Positions 36,528 through 44,954 are shown, counted from the first letter of the stretch. The stretch: DNA of 64,000 bases from Runella limosa DSM 17973 (GCF_000482465.1 NZ_KI519420.1:822343-886342), one strand, 5' to 3'. Notes: generated by a model from the letters alone, not told the origin. Made by a program: numbers and translations.

Positions 36528-36887
36528 TTACTTTTTATAAATAAACCAAGCCCATGCAATCAAAACAAATTGAATAGGGAGTCGTACTACTGCTGCTTGG
36601 TGGCTACCAATGGCAGGGTTTTCTTTGAAAACATCAATAACGTGCAAAGGCAAAAATACCAGCATCATGACTAAGATGCCAAGTGCGGCAAGTGAACGAA
36701 AACGGGGAATAAATACGCCTACGCCTACAGCAATTTCTGCGATACCTGCCAGGTAATTAATCGCGGCTTGGGGAAGGTAATCAGGAATGAACGGAAAAAA
36801 CATTGCTGGCTTTAAAAAGTGACTAACGCCTGCAAAAATCATTACAGCTCCGAAGAGAAATGTTAAAACCAGCTTTGCTTTTTTCAT
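36528..36887 (-). CDS. DoxX-family membrane protein
   Basis: A 119-residue protein with four hydrophobic segments and the DoxX-like FLKPAMFFPFIPDYLP and INYLAGIAEIAVGVGVFIPR. Family members are small membrane proteins often linked to redox homeostasis. It starts the minus-strand run doxX-panC-panD-UPF0104-rfaE2-yugP; the promoter must lie in 36888-37100, where I see no clear consensus. Confidence 0.85.
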   Translation of the reverse strand: MKKAKLVLTFLFGAVMIFAGVSHFLKPAMFFPFIPDYLPQAAINYLAGIAEIAVGVGVFIPRFRSLAALGILVMMLVFLPLHVIDVFKENPAIGSHQAAVVRLPIQFVLIAWAWFIYKK

Positions 36888-36959
36888 TGACTTTTAAATT
36901 CATTGTTAAGTAAATAGTCTCCTTTATTTCGCCCGCAGAAGCTCGCTGAATAATACAAA

Positions 36960-37040
36960 CGCAGATTTTCGCTGAAAAAGGACTTTATGAAGCAACTAAT
37001 CTGCGTCCATCTGCGGATTTAAATCTGCGCTAATCTGCGG
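36960..37040. repeat. ATCTGCG repeat cluster
   Basis: Four plus-strand ATCTGCG units (36999-37005, 37009-37015, 37023-37029, 37033-37039) lie downstream of an inverted CGCAGATT (36960-36967). They fill most of the 213-bp gap between the M14 peptidase and doxX. Similar degenerate ATCTGCG strings are common in Bacteroidota intergenic DNA. Confidence 0.7.
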
Positions 37041-37100
37041 GTAAAGCTTTAAACAAACTTAGCTAACACAGTACAGTTTGGCCGACTAGTACGTAGAAGG

Positions 37101-38372
37101 TTAATTTTTTAAAAATCCATTGTCAACTTTCCAGTTTTTCTTGTCCGAACGCAACTCGAAATTGGCGCGGTCACCTAGTTTTAGTACCACAGGTTTGCCA
37201 CTTTTAGGGTCGAGCAGTTGCGCTCCTTGGGCGTCGATTTCTTCAATGCCATAAAATACCGACAAATCACCAAAATCTTCGACGCTACTGCGGTAGATAA
37301 AGCCCGTCGCGTCGGCATTATTGGCCTCGTTGCGGTTAATGGCCACATCTACCGTGTAGCTTACTCCGTTGAGTTCCGTGCGGGCGTTGCGGATGATAAG
37401 GTCGAAGTGATTTTTTTCGTTTTGCGGGATTTTTTCGTAGTCGTTCCGATTCTGACGCGTGTAGGTGCCGTCGGCGATGGCTTCCAGCGCAGTCAAAATC
37501 GCGATGAAGTTCATCTTACGTAAATACTGCTTTTCGGGGTCGTTTTTATACCCCCCCGACTCTATGAGTACCAAACTCGTTCCCCATTTGGCAATGTTAT
37601 CGCCGAAGGCCCTGGGCTCAAACTCGTCCGAATATCGAGCGACCTGATTGGGAATATATTTCTGTAAATCGCGGTTCATGCCCACAATGAGCTGCATGGC
37701 TCGTTCGCGGACGGAGTTGATGGTACGTTCTTCGTTGTAAGCCGTTGCCAAAAACGAAATCGCGGCTACTTCTTTGGTATTTCCTACGCTGTACCGAGGG
37801 CTTTGGTCGTGAAGGTTGAAACCCACCAACGGCTTGAGGGTTTGTTGGAGGTTTTTCAACAACTTCGACTCAGGGCATTGAAGACGCACGGCATCGCGGT
37901 TCATGTCGATTTCTTGAGCCGTACGGCGCTGCCAACGCTCCACACCGTCGGGGTTAAGCATTGGCACAAAATACAAGGTACTTTTTTCCAATAGCTTTTT
38001 ACGAAGGTCGTCGAAACCATCCCCGCTGGCATTCAAGAAGTTGAAAATGTCGAGTAGTGCCATCGTGGCGGTAGCTTCGTCGCCGTGCATCTGCGACCAA
38101 AGCAGGACTGGAGGGGCGCCTTTGCCGTACTTGATTTGGTAAATGCTACGTCCTTCAAACGATTTTCCTGCTTCGCTTACCGCAAAGTTGGGACTCGTTT
38201 TGAGGCGTTCGATGAGCGGCACCAAGTGGCGGTGCTTAAACTCGCGACGTACACTGACGCTTTTTTCTTTGAATAACTCATGAGCGTCGAAAAGGCGCTG
38301 GGAGAGATTACTTTGGGCAATAATGGTTTCAGACATACAAAAAAAAGAAACCACCAAAAACAGGTGTTTCAT
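37101..38372 (-). CDS. exported M14-family zinc carboxypeptidase
   Basis: A zinc peptidase with signal peptide (LFLVVSFFCMSETIIAQ); I start it at the ATG at 38372, since the longer frame adds a 28-residue tail that covers the intergenic hairpin. Zinc ligands are in MHGDEATATM (His96, Glu99 from this start) and the later FNLHDQ; the catalytic Glu is in LIESGG. M14 enzymes remove C-terminal residues or trim cell-wall peptides. It is divergent from the thioredoxin-like protein gene. Confidence 0.88.
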   Translation of the reverse strand: MKHLFLVVSFFCMSETIIAQSNLSQRLFDAHELFKEKSVSVRREFKHRHLVPLIERLKTSPNFAVSEAGKSFEGRSIYQIKYGKGAPPVLLWSQMHGDEATATMALLDIFNFLNASGDGFDDLRKKLLEKSTLYFVPMLNPDGVERWQRRTAQEIDMNRDAVRLQCPESKLLKNLQQTLKPLVGFNLHDQSPRYSVGNTKEVAAISFLATAYNEERTINSVRERAMQLIVGMNRDLQKYIPNQVARYSDEFEPRAFGDNIAKWGTSLVLIESGGYKNDPEKQYLRKMNFIAILTALEAIADGTYTRQNRNDYEKIPQNEKNHFDLIIRNARTELNGVSYTVDVAINRNEANNADATGFIYRSSVEDFGDLSVFYGIEEIDAQGAQLLDPKSGKPVVLKLGDRANFELRSDKKNWKVDNGFLKN

Positions 38373-38395
38373 AGTCGTAGGAAAGATATTGTGAA

Positions 38396-38428
38396 AACTC
38401 CCCGAAAGTTCAGAACTTTCGGGGAGTT
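38396..38428. repeat. CCCGAAAGTT hairpin, copy 1
   Basis: A 15-bp perfect inverted repeat (38396-38410 with 38414-38428) around CAG lies between two divergent genes, where a terminator would have no role; it may be a regulatory site or a mobile palindrome. The core CCCGAAAGTT is shared with the hairpins at 40311 and 41051. Confidence 0.85.
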
Positions 38429-38462
38429 CCGCAAATACAAACGTTAAATCAGCCATCAGCCC

Positions 38463-39857
38463 ATGAAAATGAAATGTTTAATCATCGTCTTACTCTTGAC
38501 AGCTTTTGAGCTGCGTAGCCAGCCACTCGCGAGCGTGCTTGAGCTCAAATTTGAAGCGCCCAATCTCACTTATACTCCGTTGATAGATTGGGAAAACTAC
38601 CAATTTACGGCCCGCGACGTCCCCATCGACAAGCAACATTTTTTGCGCGTAAACGTGCCCATCGAGCGCTCGCAAGTGGTGTATGTTCATTACATGGATA
38701 CCACTAACCGTACGTACATCCACCGTTTTTTCTTGCCCAAAGGCGATACACTCAAAGGGCAGGAAGTCAATGGAAAGTTTGATTTTGAAGGCAAAAACAA
38801 AGCTGCGATCATCAACCGCTTTTTGTACCAGCAGGGGGTATTTGGTGGGGATTCTTTGATGAAGCGGCCGTTGATGCAAAAAGTTTCTACCGACATTTAT
38901 ACCAAATTGATGCAAGATTTGGCCGAAGAAAGCTGGGAACGCTACAAGGCGACCCAAGACACCTCCGACACAGGGCAAAATGTTTTTGTAAGAGCGGCCT
39001 TAGAAGCGCAGTATTACCAGCGTACCAAGTTTTTTGTCGCTACCAAAAATTGGACGGAGGCCATGTTTGAGGAGTACCGTAAAGGAAATGAACCCTCTTT
39101 CGTTTCGTCGGAGGTATATCATCCGCCGTTGCGTATTTTGCCCTTTGAAGACGCAGTGTTGTCTTTGGACTACCAAGGATGTCTTTCGGAGCATCTACAA
39201 AAAGATATTACTCCCAAAGGAGACTTGTTTGAGGTGATGAGCGAATTGTATAATCTACTTGATCATCAATTAGCCCATTTACCCATTACTCGAGAGACTC
39301 TTCTAGTGCCTTGGTTGCTGTGGAAAAGAGATTACCCCCGTAAATACGAGATTATCAGTCGCTTTGAACGGGATTTTCCGAATTCTAAACGTCTCAAAGA
39401 ATTGAAGTACGAATTTTGGAAAAATCAGAAGCTTGTTTCTGGAATCTCCATGCCTTCGTTGCCACTTTTGGCGGTAGATAGCAACCAAGTCTTTTTACCG
39501 ACCCTTGCCAAAACTACCCATTCGCTGCTGTTGATTTGGAATACGTGGGAAGACAGCTGCGAACTTGCGTTGACTACTTGGGCAACTTTGGCACAAAAAT
39601 ACACGTCCCCCAACCTCCATTTTGCCACCGTAGGGGTTCGGAACCATTTTGATAGTTGGAAAGAAGCGTTGAAAAAAAACTGGCCTGCGTCCAAAACAGG
39701 AACGCATCTGTACGCGCGTCACGGAGAAACGGAGGTACTAGAGGGAATGTTTGGAGCCAAGCGCCCGCTGGTGGTGGTCATGGATACGGCGGGAAATTAC
39801 GTCGAACATTTTTCTCCGTTTGAAAAAGAGCGGCTGGATAAGTGGCTGAAACGGTAG
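38463..39857 (+). CDS. exported TlpA-like thioredoxin-fold protein lacking the first active-site cysteine
   Basis: A 464-residue exported protein (signal peptide LIIVLLLTAFELRSQ). The first 330 residues are paralogous to the protein at 7858-8850. The C-terminal 130 residues resemble a TlpA/thioredoxin domain (LLLIWNTWEDSCELALTTW, then VVVMDTAGNYVEHF). The normal WCxxC reads WEDSC, so the N-terminal cysteine is missing and ordinary disulfide exchange is unlikely. The gene lies 20 bp before lipoprotein 1. Its cellular role is unknown. Confidence 0.78.
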   Translation: MKMKCLIIVLLLTAFELRSQPLASVLELKFEAPNLTYTPLIDWENYQFTARDVPIDKQHFLRVNVPIERSQVVYVHYMDTTNRTYIHRFFLPKGDTLKGQEVNGKFDFEGKNKAAIINRFLYQQGVFGGDSLMKRPLMQKVSTDIYTKLMQDLAEESWERYKATQDTSDTGQNVFVRAALEAQYYQRTKFFVATKNWTEAMFEEYRKGNEPSFVSSEVYHPPLRILPFEDAVLSLDYQGCLSEHLQKDITPKGDLFEVMSELYNLLDHQLAHLPITRETLLVPWLLWKRDYPRKYEIISRFERDFPNSKRLKELKYEFWKNQKLVSGISMPSLPLLAVDSNQVFLPTLAKTTHSLLLIWNTWEDSCELALTTWATLAQKYTSPNLHFATVGVRNHFDSWKEALKKNWPASKTGTHLYARHGETEVLEGMFGAKRPLVVVMDTAGNYVEHFSPFEKERLDKWLKR

Positions 39858-39877
39858 TTTTACAAATTGACAGTAAA

Positions 39878-40309
39878 ATGGAAAAACAACTATTGGCTTT
39901 TATTGGCTGCTTATTATTGGTTAGCTGTGACATGGGAATTGACACCTACGAAATACATGATGTATCAAAGAAACAGATTTTTAGACCAGAGGTCAGGGAG
40001 TTATTTTTAACTAGCAGAACTGACAGCTACTCCATTCATGTTGAGGGTACTTTAGACGGTGATGCCGAAATTTATGTGTTGTCGCCCAACGCCGATATTC
40101 ACAAACTAAGAAGTTGTACGACCTTTGATAATTCAAAAATGAAAAAGGGTAAAGTAAACGTTGTTTTCAATCGTAGTGGTTCTTATAAACCTGGTGAAAA
40201 GCCTTATCTCTATTACTTACCTTGTACGGCAAAAAAAGGGTACTTAAAAATACGACTTTCATTTAGTAAGTACCTTGAAGGAAATGGGAAAAATACCCAG
40301 TTTTTGTAA
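39878..40309 (+). CDS. lipoprotein of unknown function, paralogue 1 of 2
   Basis: I start this at the ATG at 39878, which gives a lipoprotein signal (LLAFIGCLLLVSC) cleaved before the Cys. The mature part (about 120 residues) contains TYEIHDVS, an SIHVEGTLDGDAEIYVL segment and PYLYYLPCTAKKGYLKIRLSF. These match, in order, the protein at 40623-41048. The DNA is more AT-rich than the flanking genes. Small paired lipoproteins beside a toxin-like fragment suggest an immunity role, which is inference. A hairpin follows one base after its stop. Confidence 0.72.
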   Translation: MEKQLLAFIGCLLLVSCDMGIDTYEIHDVSKKQIFRPEVRELFLTSRTDSYSIHVEGTLDGDAEIYVLSPNADIHKLRSCTTFDNSKMKKGKVNVVFNRSGSYKPGEKPYLYYLPCTAKKGYLKIRLSFSKYLEGNGKNTQFL

Positions 40310-40310
40310 A

Positions 40311-40353
40311 TTTATACCTTCCCGAAAGTTTCAAACTTTCGGGAAGGTATAAA
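40311..40353. repeat. CCCGAAAGTT hairpin, copy 2
   Basis: A 21-bp perfect inverted repeat (40311-40331 with 40333-40353) with a one-base centre begins one base after the stop of lipoprotein 1. It is probably its terminator. Its inner 17 bp per arm equal copy 3 at 41051. Confidence 0.9.
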
Positions 40354-40360
40354 CGCCTAT

Positions 40361-40645
40361 TTTTCTGCACTTAATACATGGTCTTTTGGTGCTGATATAG
40401 CTAGAATGATGGGGCAAGTACACGAGATAGGGAGTGTTCCATTATATGCTCAAATGGACTTGTATAATAGCGAATTAGGTATTCAAATTGCATCAGAACT
40501 GCGCAGTTCTGCGGGAGATGAAGCCTTAAAAAATGCTATTCTTACTGCAATTATTAATGGCAATGGAAGGCGAATAGCTTTATCAAATGATGGTGCAACG
40601 CTAAATTTCATGTTTCCGACAGATGGTTCTAATAGGTGTTGGTAG
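40361..40645 (+). pseudogene. 5'-truncated toxin-like C-terminal domain (DUF6973-like)
   Basis: The frame is open from inside the hairpin on its left through to the stop at 40645 and reads FSALNTWSFGADIARMMGQVHEIG, then MDLYNSELGIQIASEL. The order (His-Glu after a Gly/Ala-rich helix, then MDL-x-N-x2-x-G) resembles the DUF6973-type domain at the ends of some polymorphic toxins and secreted proteins. There is no N-terminal part: the hairpin at 40311-40353 takes its place. An internal ATG at 40406 could start a 79-residue product. I see it as a remnant of a larger gene; the family match is tentative. Confidence 0.5.
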
Positions 40646-41048
40646 AAAAAATATTTTTTTTGGGGGAGTTATTCTACTTGCTTCTTTCACAGTTAGTTGT
40701 ATTTCTACTACGACTGATGTCTATCATATTGAAAATGCAAGCGAAAAACGAAACTTCACCCCTTTTGTAATGAGTCCTCATTCATCATTTTACTGCCTGC
40801 ATGTAAAAGGGGAAATAAATGGTGAGGCCGAATTGCATTTTTTGTTACCAAATCATGATTTTAGTAAAGGGCCAACATGTGATGATTACCACGTAAAGTT
40901 AGATTCGGGCAAAGTGGATAAATATATACAAGGAGATTATTTTGGCGGATTTGAGCGACCCAATATTTTTTATCTACCTTGCAACGTCACAAAAGGCCAT
41001 CTGACCATTGATGTTGCGTTTAATAAAGATTTGAGAAGCAACAAGTAA
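40623..41048 (+). CDS. lipoprotein of unknown function, paralogue 2 of 2
   Basis: A lipoprotein signal (FFGGVILLASFTVSC) precedes a mature part related to lipoprotein 1: DVYHIENAS, LHVKGEINGEAELHFL, CDDYHVKLDSGKV, and NIFYLPCNVTKGHLTIDVAF. The start overlaps the end of the toxin-like fragment by 23 bp, the coupling expected for a toxin-immunity pair. An AT-rich sequence and a repeated terminal hairpin support duplication of a lipoprotein-plus-hairpin unit. Confidence 0.7.
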   Translation: MVLIGVGRKNIFFGGVILLASFTVSCISTTTDVYHIENASEKRNFTPFVMSPHSSFYCLHVKGEINGEAELHFLLPNHDFSKGPTCDDYHVKLDSGKVDKYIQGDYFGGFERPNIFYLPCNVTKGHLTIDVAFNKDLRSNK

Positions 41049-41050
41049 AT

Positions 41051-41085
41051 TACCTTCCCGAAAGTTTCAAACTTTCGGGAAGGTA
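41051..41085. repeat. CCCGAAAGTT hairpin, copy 3
   Basis: A 17-bp perfect inverted repeat (41051-41067 with 41069-41085) begins two bases after the stop of lipoprotein 2 and ends nine bases before the proA stop, so it can terminate both convergent transcripts. Confidence 0.9.
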
Positions 41086-41094
41086 GTAGTTTTA

Positions 41095-42348
41095 TCACCA
41101 TCTTACCTGTCCATCACCCACAACAACCCATTTCTCCGTTACGAGTTTTTCGAGGGCAAAGGGGCCGCGGGCGTGGAGTTTTTGGGTAGAAATACCGATT
41201 TCTGCCCCAAGCCCAAACACCCCTCCGTCGGTAAAACGCGTGGAAGCATTGGCATAGACCGCCGCCGCATCGACCTCGGCTAGGAAGCGGTCAATAGCTG
41301 CTTGGTTTTGGGAAATAATGGCTTCGGAGTGGCGCGATGAGTAGTTTTGAATGTGCGAAAGAGCCTCGTCGAGGCCATCTACTACTTTTACGGCTAGTTT
41401 ATAATCCAAAAACTCGCGTCCAAAATCTTGGGGTTGAGCGTGTTGAAGTTTTGGGTAAGACATGCCTTCAAAAATCGGATACGACGCCTCGTCGGCATAG
41501 ACTTCTACGTTCCATTTGATAAAATCGTCGTTGAGCATAGGCAAAAACTCAGCGGCGATGGCGCTGTCAACAATCACGCAATCCATGGAGTTACAAACCG
41601 AAGGACGTGAAACCCGCGCATTGACCACAATATCGCGTGCTTTGGCAAGGTCAGCCGTGGACTCAATGTAGCCGTGACATACGCCTGCCCCTGTTTCAAT
41701 GGTAGGAATCAGGGAGTTTTTCCGTACAAACTGAATCAACGACTCCGAACCGCGCGGAATGATAATATCGACATAGCGCGTGGCCGTAAGCAATTCGGTC
41801 ACAAACTGACGGTCGGTAGGAAGCAACATCACGGCGCTGGTGTCCACTCCCGCTTCTTGCAGCGCTTGGTGAATCAAACCCACCAAACAACGATTGGAAA
41901 AATCGGCCTCTTTACCGCCTTTCAACACGCACGCATTGCCCGAACGCAAACACAACGAAGCCACGTCCACCGTCACGTTGGGGCGTGACTCGTAGATGGC
42001 GCCGACGACGCCAAGGGGCACCGCAATTTTTTTCAATTTAAGCCCTTGTTCAATTTCTCGTTCCAACAACACCTGCCCCGACGGGTCGGGCAACAGCGCT
42101 ACATCGCGGAGGCTGTCGGCTAGTCCCTGAATCCGTTTTTCGTTCAAAAACAAACGGTCTTTTTTCGGGTCGCCATCGGGCATTCGCTCCATGTCTTTCT
42201 GGTTTTCGGCCATAATCAGCGCTTGGTGTTCTAGCAGCAAATCGGCGAGGCGATTGAGCAAGGCCGTTTTTTGCTCGCTAGTCAAGCGACGCACTTGCGC
42301 AGCGGCTTGTTGCGTGGCTTGAAGTTGGGGTACGATGGTAGTTGTCAT
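41095..42348 (-). CDS. proA: gamma-glutamyl phosphate reductase
   Basis: ProA reduces gamma-glutamyl phosphate to glutamate semialdehyde for proline synthesis. The start is the ATG at 42348 (MTTTIVPQLQATQQ), a better start than an upstream ATG that adds ten residues. Visible features: VPLGVVGAIYESRPNVT near 108, KGGKEA, LLPTDRQFV, PRGSESLI, the catalytic Cys in RPSVCNSMDC, and the C-terminal VYANASTRFTDGGVFGLGAEIGIS. proB is not in the window. Confidence 0.96.
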   Translation of the reverse strand: MTTTIVPQLQATQQAAAQVRRLTSEQKTALLNRLADLLLEHQALIMAENQKDMERMPDGDPKKDRLFLNEKRIQGLADSLRDVALLPDPSGQVLLEREIEQGLKLKKIAVPLGVVGAIYESRPNVTVDVASLCLRSGNACVLKGGKEADFSNRCLVGLIHQALQEAGVDTSAVMLLPTDRQFVTELLTATRYVDIIIPRGSESLIQFVRKNSLIPTIETGAGVCHGYIESTADLAKARDIVVNARVSRPSVCNSMDCVIVDSAIAAEFLPMLNDDFIKWNVEVYADEASYPIFEGMSYPKLQHAQPQDFGREFLDYKLAVKVVDGLDEALSHIQNYSSRHSEAIISQNQAAIDRFLAEVDAAAVYANASTRFTDGGVFGLGAEIGISTQKLHARGPFALEKLVTEKWVVVGDGQVRW

Positions 42349-42388
42349 AATAAATAAATTGAGCCGCAAAGATAGCAACTTTGAGGGG

Positions 42389-44824
42389 TTATCGGCTCAA
42401 ATTTATGCCCAACCAGTACGCTTTTGCGTTGTTTTGCCAAAGACCTGCGGGCGCAGGGGCGTATTGATAAGCAACTCCCATACCCGTACCTAGAAAAATG
42501 CTTCGAATCGGAATTCGTAGGAGGTCACGCACTTCTAAGCCTGCTTCGGCGTGGAAAGGGTTGGACTGGTAGTTCCACGAAAACGAATGTTTTTCTGGCG
42601 TGCGCAGTCCCCCGACCAATACATTGTTATACACCAGTAATCGAGGTTGGCTGTATTTACTTTTGAGGCGAAGTAGCGTACGACTAAAATCGTGGCTGTA
42701 ATACAAGGCCGCGTATCGGTCGGCGATAAACGCATAAGAAGGTAAGGTGCGGAAAGTGGCCAGCGGAAAACTCGACGCATTGAGCCCCGAAATGTTGATT
42801 AGTCCCGTACTCCCCAGCGACCCAAACAAGTAGGAGTAGGGCAAGTTACCACTCGTGTAGCCGCCCGCCAGTTTTACGTTGCTAAACCCAAGGCGTCGGG
42901 TTCTAAATTGAAAATAAAGCTGCATCGCCAACCGCCAATAATCAAACTGGCTTCCCAAGGAGGGGAGTCCTCGTGAAACCTGAACGTTGATGATCGGGAA
43001 ATAGCGATTCACTACCGATTCCATGCGACCCGTGCGATAGACGGCCTCCCGAAAAGCAAAACGCCAGTCGAGGGTAAGTTCGGTAATTTCAAAGGTATTG
43101 TTGTCCTGATAAAAGTAGCGATAACTGGGTGTACGCTGTTCGTGGTGGAGCGCCAATCGAAACCAATTCCACGGAAAAGGCTTAAAATGAATCGATACAC
43201 CGTACCGCTGGTAGTAGTCAGCCTGAAAAGGAATAGAGTCTCTTTGGGAGAAAAAAGGAAGCGATGGTTTGGGGTCGGTAAGGTAATTGGGCCCTAAAAA
43301 TTCGGTTGTACCTGGTTGGACAAGGTCGCGTTGGTGATACAGGCTAATTCGGTTGTAGCGGTCGCGGGTGATGTGCCAACTCGCTAGTAGTTTGTATTTC
43401 CAGCGCTGATCTTTCAGGCCGTAGCCAGCATAGCCGTAGAGTCGAAATCGCGGACGATTACTTTGAATGTTTTGAAAACCCACCCCAAGTCGTATAAACT
43501 CGGTCGAATTACCCGTCAATAAATCACTAGGCTGAAACTCAATGGGGCCTATTTCGAATACATTGCCAAAAATACTCCCCAAAATATGCCCATACGTGGA
43601 ATCGAGGCGGCTAACGATGCTGTTTGGTTTTTTGAAATTGAAATACATTTTACGCTCCCAATCGGCCAGTGTATCGGGGCGCAGGGCTTTAAACGTTTCG
43701 TACGTATGGCGCGTGGCGGAAGGACGCATGGCGCGCTGCACTTCGTCAAACAGTTGGTCGTCGAGCGGGGTGTTCAGTTCCACGTTGTGGAGCTGCGTGG
43801 TAAACTTTACCTGAAAAGCGCCCGTGTAACCGCTGGACGAATACCCCGCCAAAAGCCGCGTGGTAGCGGTTTGGGGAAACCATCGCCCCGCAATCCGCTG
43901 GTAGCGTTGTTGAATCCGAAAACCAAAATTTTGTAATGTATCAACGGGCGCTACGTTGATGTATTCGAGGGCGTAGCCGTCGGTATTGATGTGCATTACG
44001 CCTTGCAAGGCATCAAAATTGGTTTTGGGGTAGGGGCGAAAACTAATAATAAACGTGGAGTCACGCTCGTGAAAAAGCGTGTCTTCGAGTGTAAAGTCGT
44101 ATTGGGAGAATGTTTTGGAATTGAGCGGATTGACATAAAACCGCTTGAGGAGGGTGAAGTTGTAGAGTTCTGAATAAAAATCAATTTTGTGCAAATCGAG
44201 CGGCAAGTAGTTGAGCATCTGGCTGTAGATTTGTGCGAGATTATTGACCGACGCCACGACCGTCTCCTTGTTTTTATTGGGTTTTTTGTGAATCAGCTCG
44301 CTGATGTTTTCTACGATGTAAATAGGTGCCGTTATTTTTTTAGAACCGATGACCTTTTTGGTAGAATCTCTTAGCACCCGATTGACACTATCAACGACCA
44401 GTAAGATTTTGGTGTACGCACTTGCTTTGTAGGTATCGAGTTGGTTAGGGTCGTTTTGGGGGCGGTTGGCCAATACTTTTCGAATAATCGCCCAGGCGGG
44501 ATTTTCGCCAGGACGCACGCGTACTTCGGCCAACTCGTTGACTTTTTGACGGAGTTTGATGGTAATCGTCGTGTTTTTGGGGGGAACTATGACCGTTTCG
44601 TAGCCAATCATGCTCACCATTTGGGTATCGGAAGACGATTTGAGTCGCAGCGAAAACCGACCTTCCATGTCGGTGATGGTTCCTGAAGTTTGGCCTTTGA
44701 AGCGCACGCTGGCCTGAGGTAAAGGCACGTTGTCTTTGGCATCAATGACGATGCCTTTGATTCGGATTTCTTGAGCAATTACAATTTGGCATACAAAGAG
44801 AAAAAGTAAAAGCTGTTTTATCAT
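42389..44824 (-). CDS. DUF5686 outer-membrane protein with carboxypeptidase-like regulatory domain
   Basis: An 811-residue exported protein: signal peptide (LLLFLFVCQIVIAQ), a CarboxypepD-reg-like beta sandwich (about 20-105: IRIKGIVIDAKDNVPLPQASV...TITDMEGRFSL), then the DUF5686 region (VRVRPGENPAWAIIRKVLANRPQND) and a C-terminal barrel of about 450 residues ending WLGINLSR. The start is the ATG at 44824; a TTG two codons upstream is possible. The family is common in Bacteroidota outer membranes; no substrate is known. It is divergent from blaI. Confidence 0.88.
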   Translation of the reverse strand: MIKQLLLFLFVCQIVIAQEIRIKGIVIDAKDNVPLPQASVRFKGQTSGTITDMEGRFSLRLKSSSDTQMVSMIGYETVIVPPKNTTITIKLRQKVNELAEVRVRPGENPAWAIIRKVLANRPQNDPNQLDTYKASAYTKILLVVDSVNRVLRDSTKKVIGSKKITAPIYIVENISELIHKKPNKNKETVVASVNNLAQIYSQMLNYLPLDLHKIDFYSELYNFTLLKRFYVNPLNSKTFSQYDFTLEDTLFHERDSTFIISFRPYPKTNFDALQGVMHINTDGYALEYINVAPVDTLQNFGFRIQQRYQRIAGRWFPQTATTRLLAGYSSSGYTGAFQVKFTTQLHNVELNTPLDDQLFDEVQRAMRPSATRHTYETFKALRPDTLADWERKMYFNFKKPNSIVSRLDSTYGHILGSIFGNVFEIGPIEFQPSDLLTGNSTEFIRLGVGFQNIQSNRPRFRLYGYAGYGLKDQRWKYKLLASWHITRDRYNRISLYHQRDLVQPGTTEFLGPNYLTDPKPSLPFFSQRDSIPFQADYYQRYGVSIHFKPFPWNWFRLALHHEQRTPSYRYFYQDNNTFEITELTLDWRFAFREAVYRTGRMESVVNRYFPIINVQVSRGLPSLGSQFDYWRLAMQLYFQFRTRRLGFSNVKLAGGYTSGNLPYSYLFGSLGSTGLINISGLNASSFPLATFRTLPSYAFIADRYAALYYSHDFSRTLLRLKSKYSQPRLLVYNNVLVGGLRTPEKHSFSWNYQSNPFHAEAGLEVRDLLRIPIRSIFLGTGMGVAYQYAPAPAGLWQNNAKAYWLGINLSR

Positions 44825-44882
44825 GGCCAAAAGAGAATTTTCTACTAAACGTTATAAGGGGAAATAGATTTTAATCGTATCC

Positions 44883-44898
44883 TACGAAATATTTCGTA
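44883..44898. promoter_or_regulatory. BlaI-type operator 1 (TACGAA-N4-TTCGTA)
   Basis: A perfect 16-bp palindrome. The same half-sites and spacing recur at 44914 and 44939, upstream of the BlaI/MecI-family gene. Operator form is like the known BlaI dyads, which are also short inverted repeats. Confidence 0.8.
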
Positions 44899-44905
44899 TA
44901 AAAAA

Positions 44906-44937
44906 TTTGGTAATACGAAGCGTTTCGTATATGTTTG
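44906..44937 (+). promoter_or_regulatory. promoter of blaI-blaR1
   Basis: TTTG at 44906-44909, a 20-nt spacer and TATGTTTG at 44930-44937 match the Bacteroidota consensus exactly. Operator 2 fills the spacer and operators 1 and 3 flank it, so repressor binding would block polymerase. Confidence 0.78.
44914..44929. promoter_or_regulatory. BlaI-type operator 2
   Basis: TACGAA (44914-44919) and TTCGTA (44924-44929) with four bases between; it lies inside the promoter spacer. Confidence 0.8.
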
Positions 44938-44938
44938 C

Positions 44939-44954
44939 TACGAAATTATTCGTA
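44939..44954. promoter_or_regulatory. BlaI-type operator 3
   Basis: TACGAA (44939-44944) and TTCGTA (44949-44954) with four bases between, just downstream of the -7 element near the expected transcription start. Confidence 0.8.
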
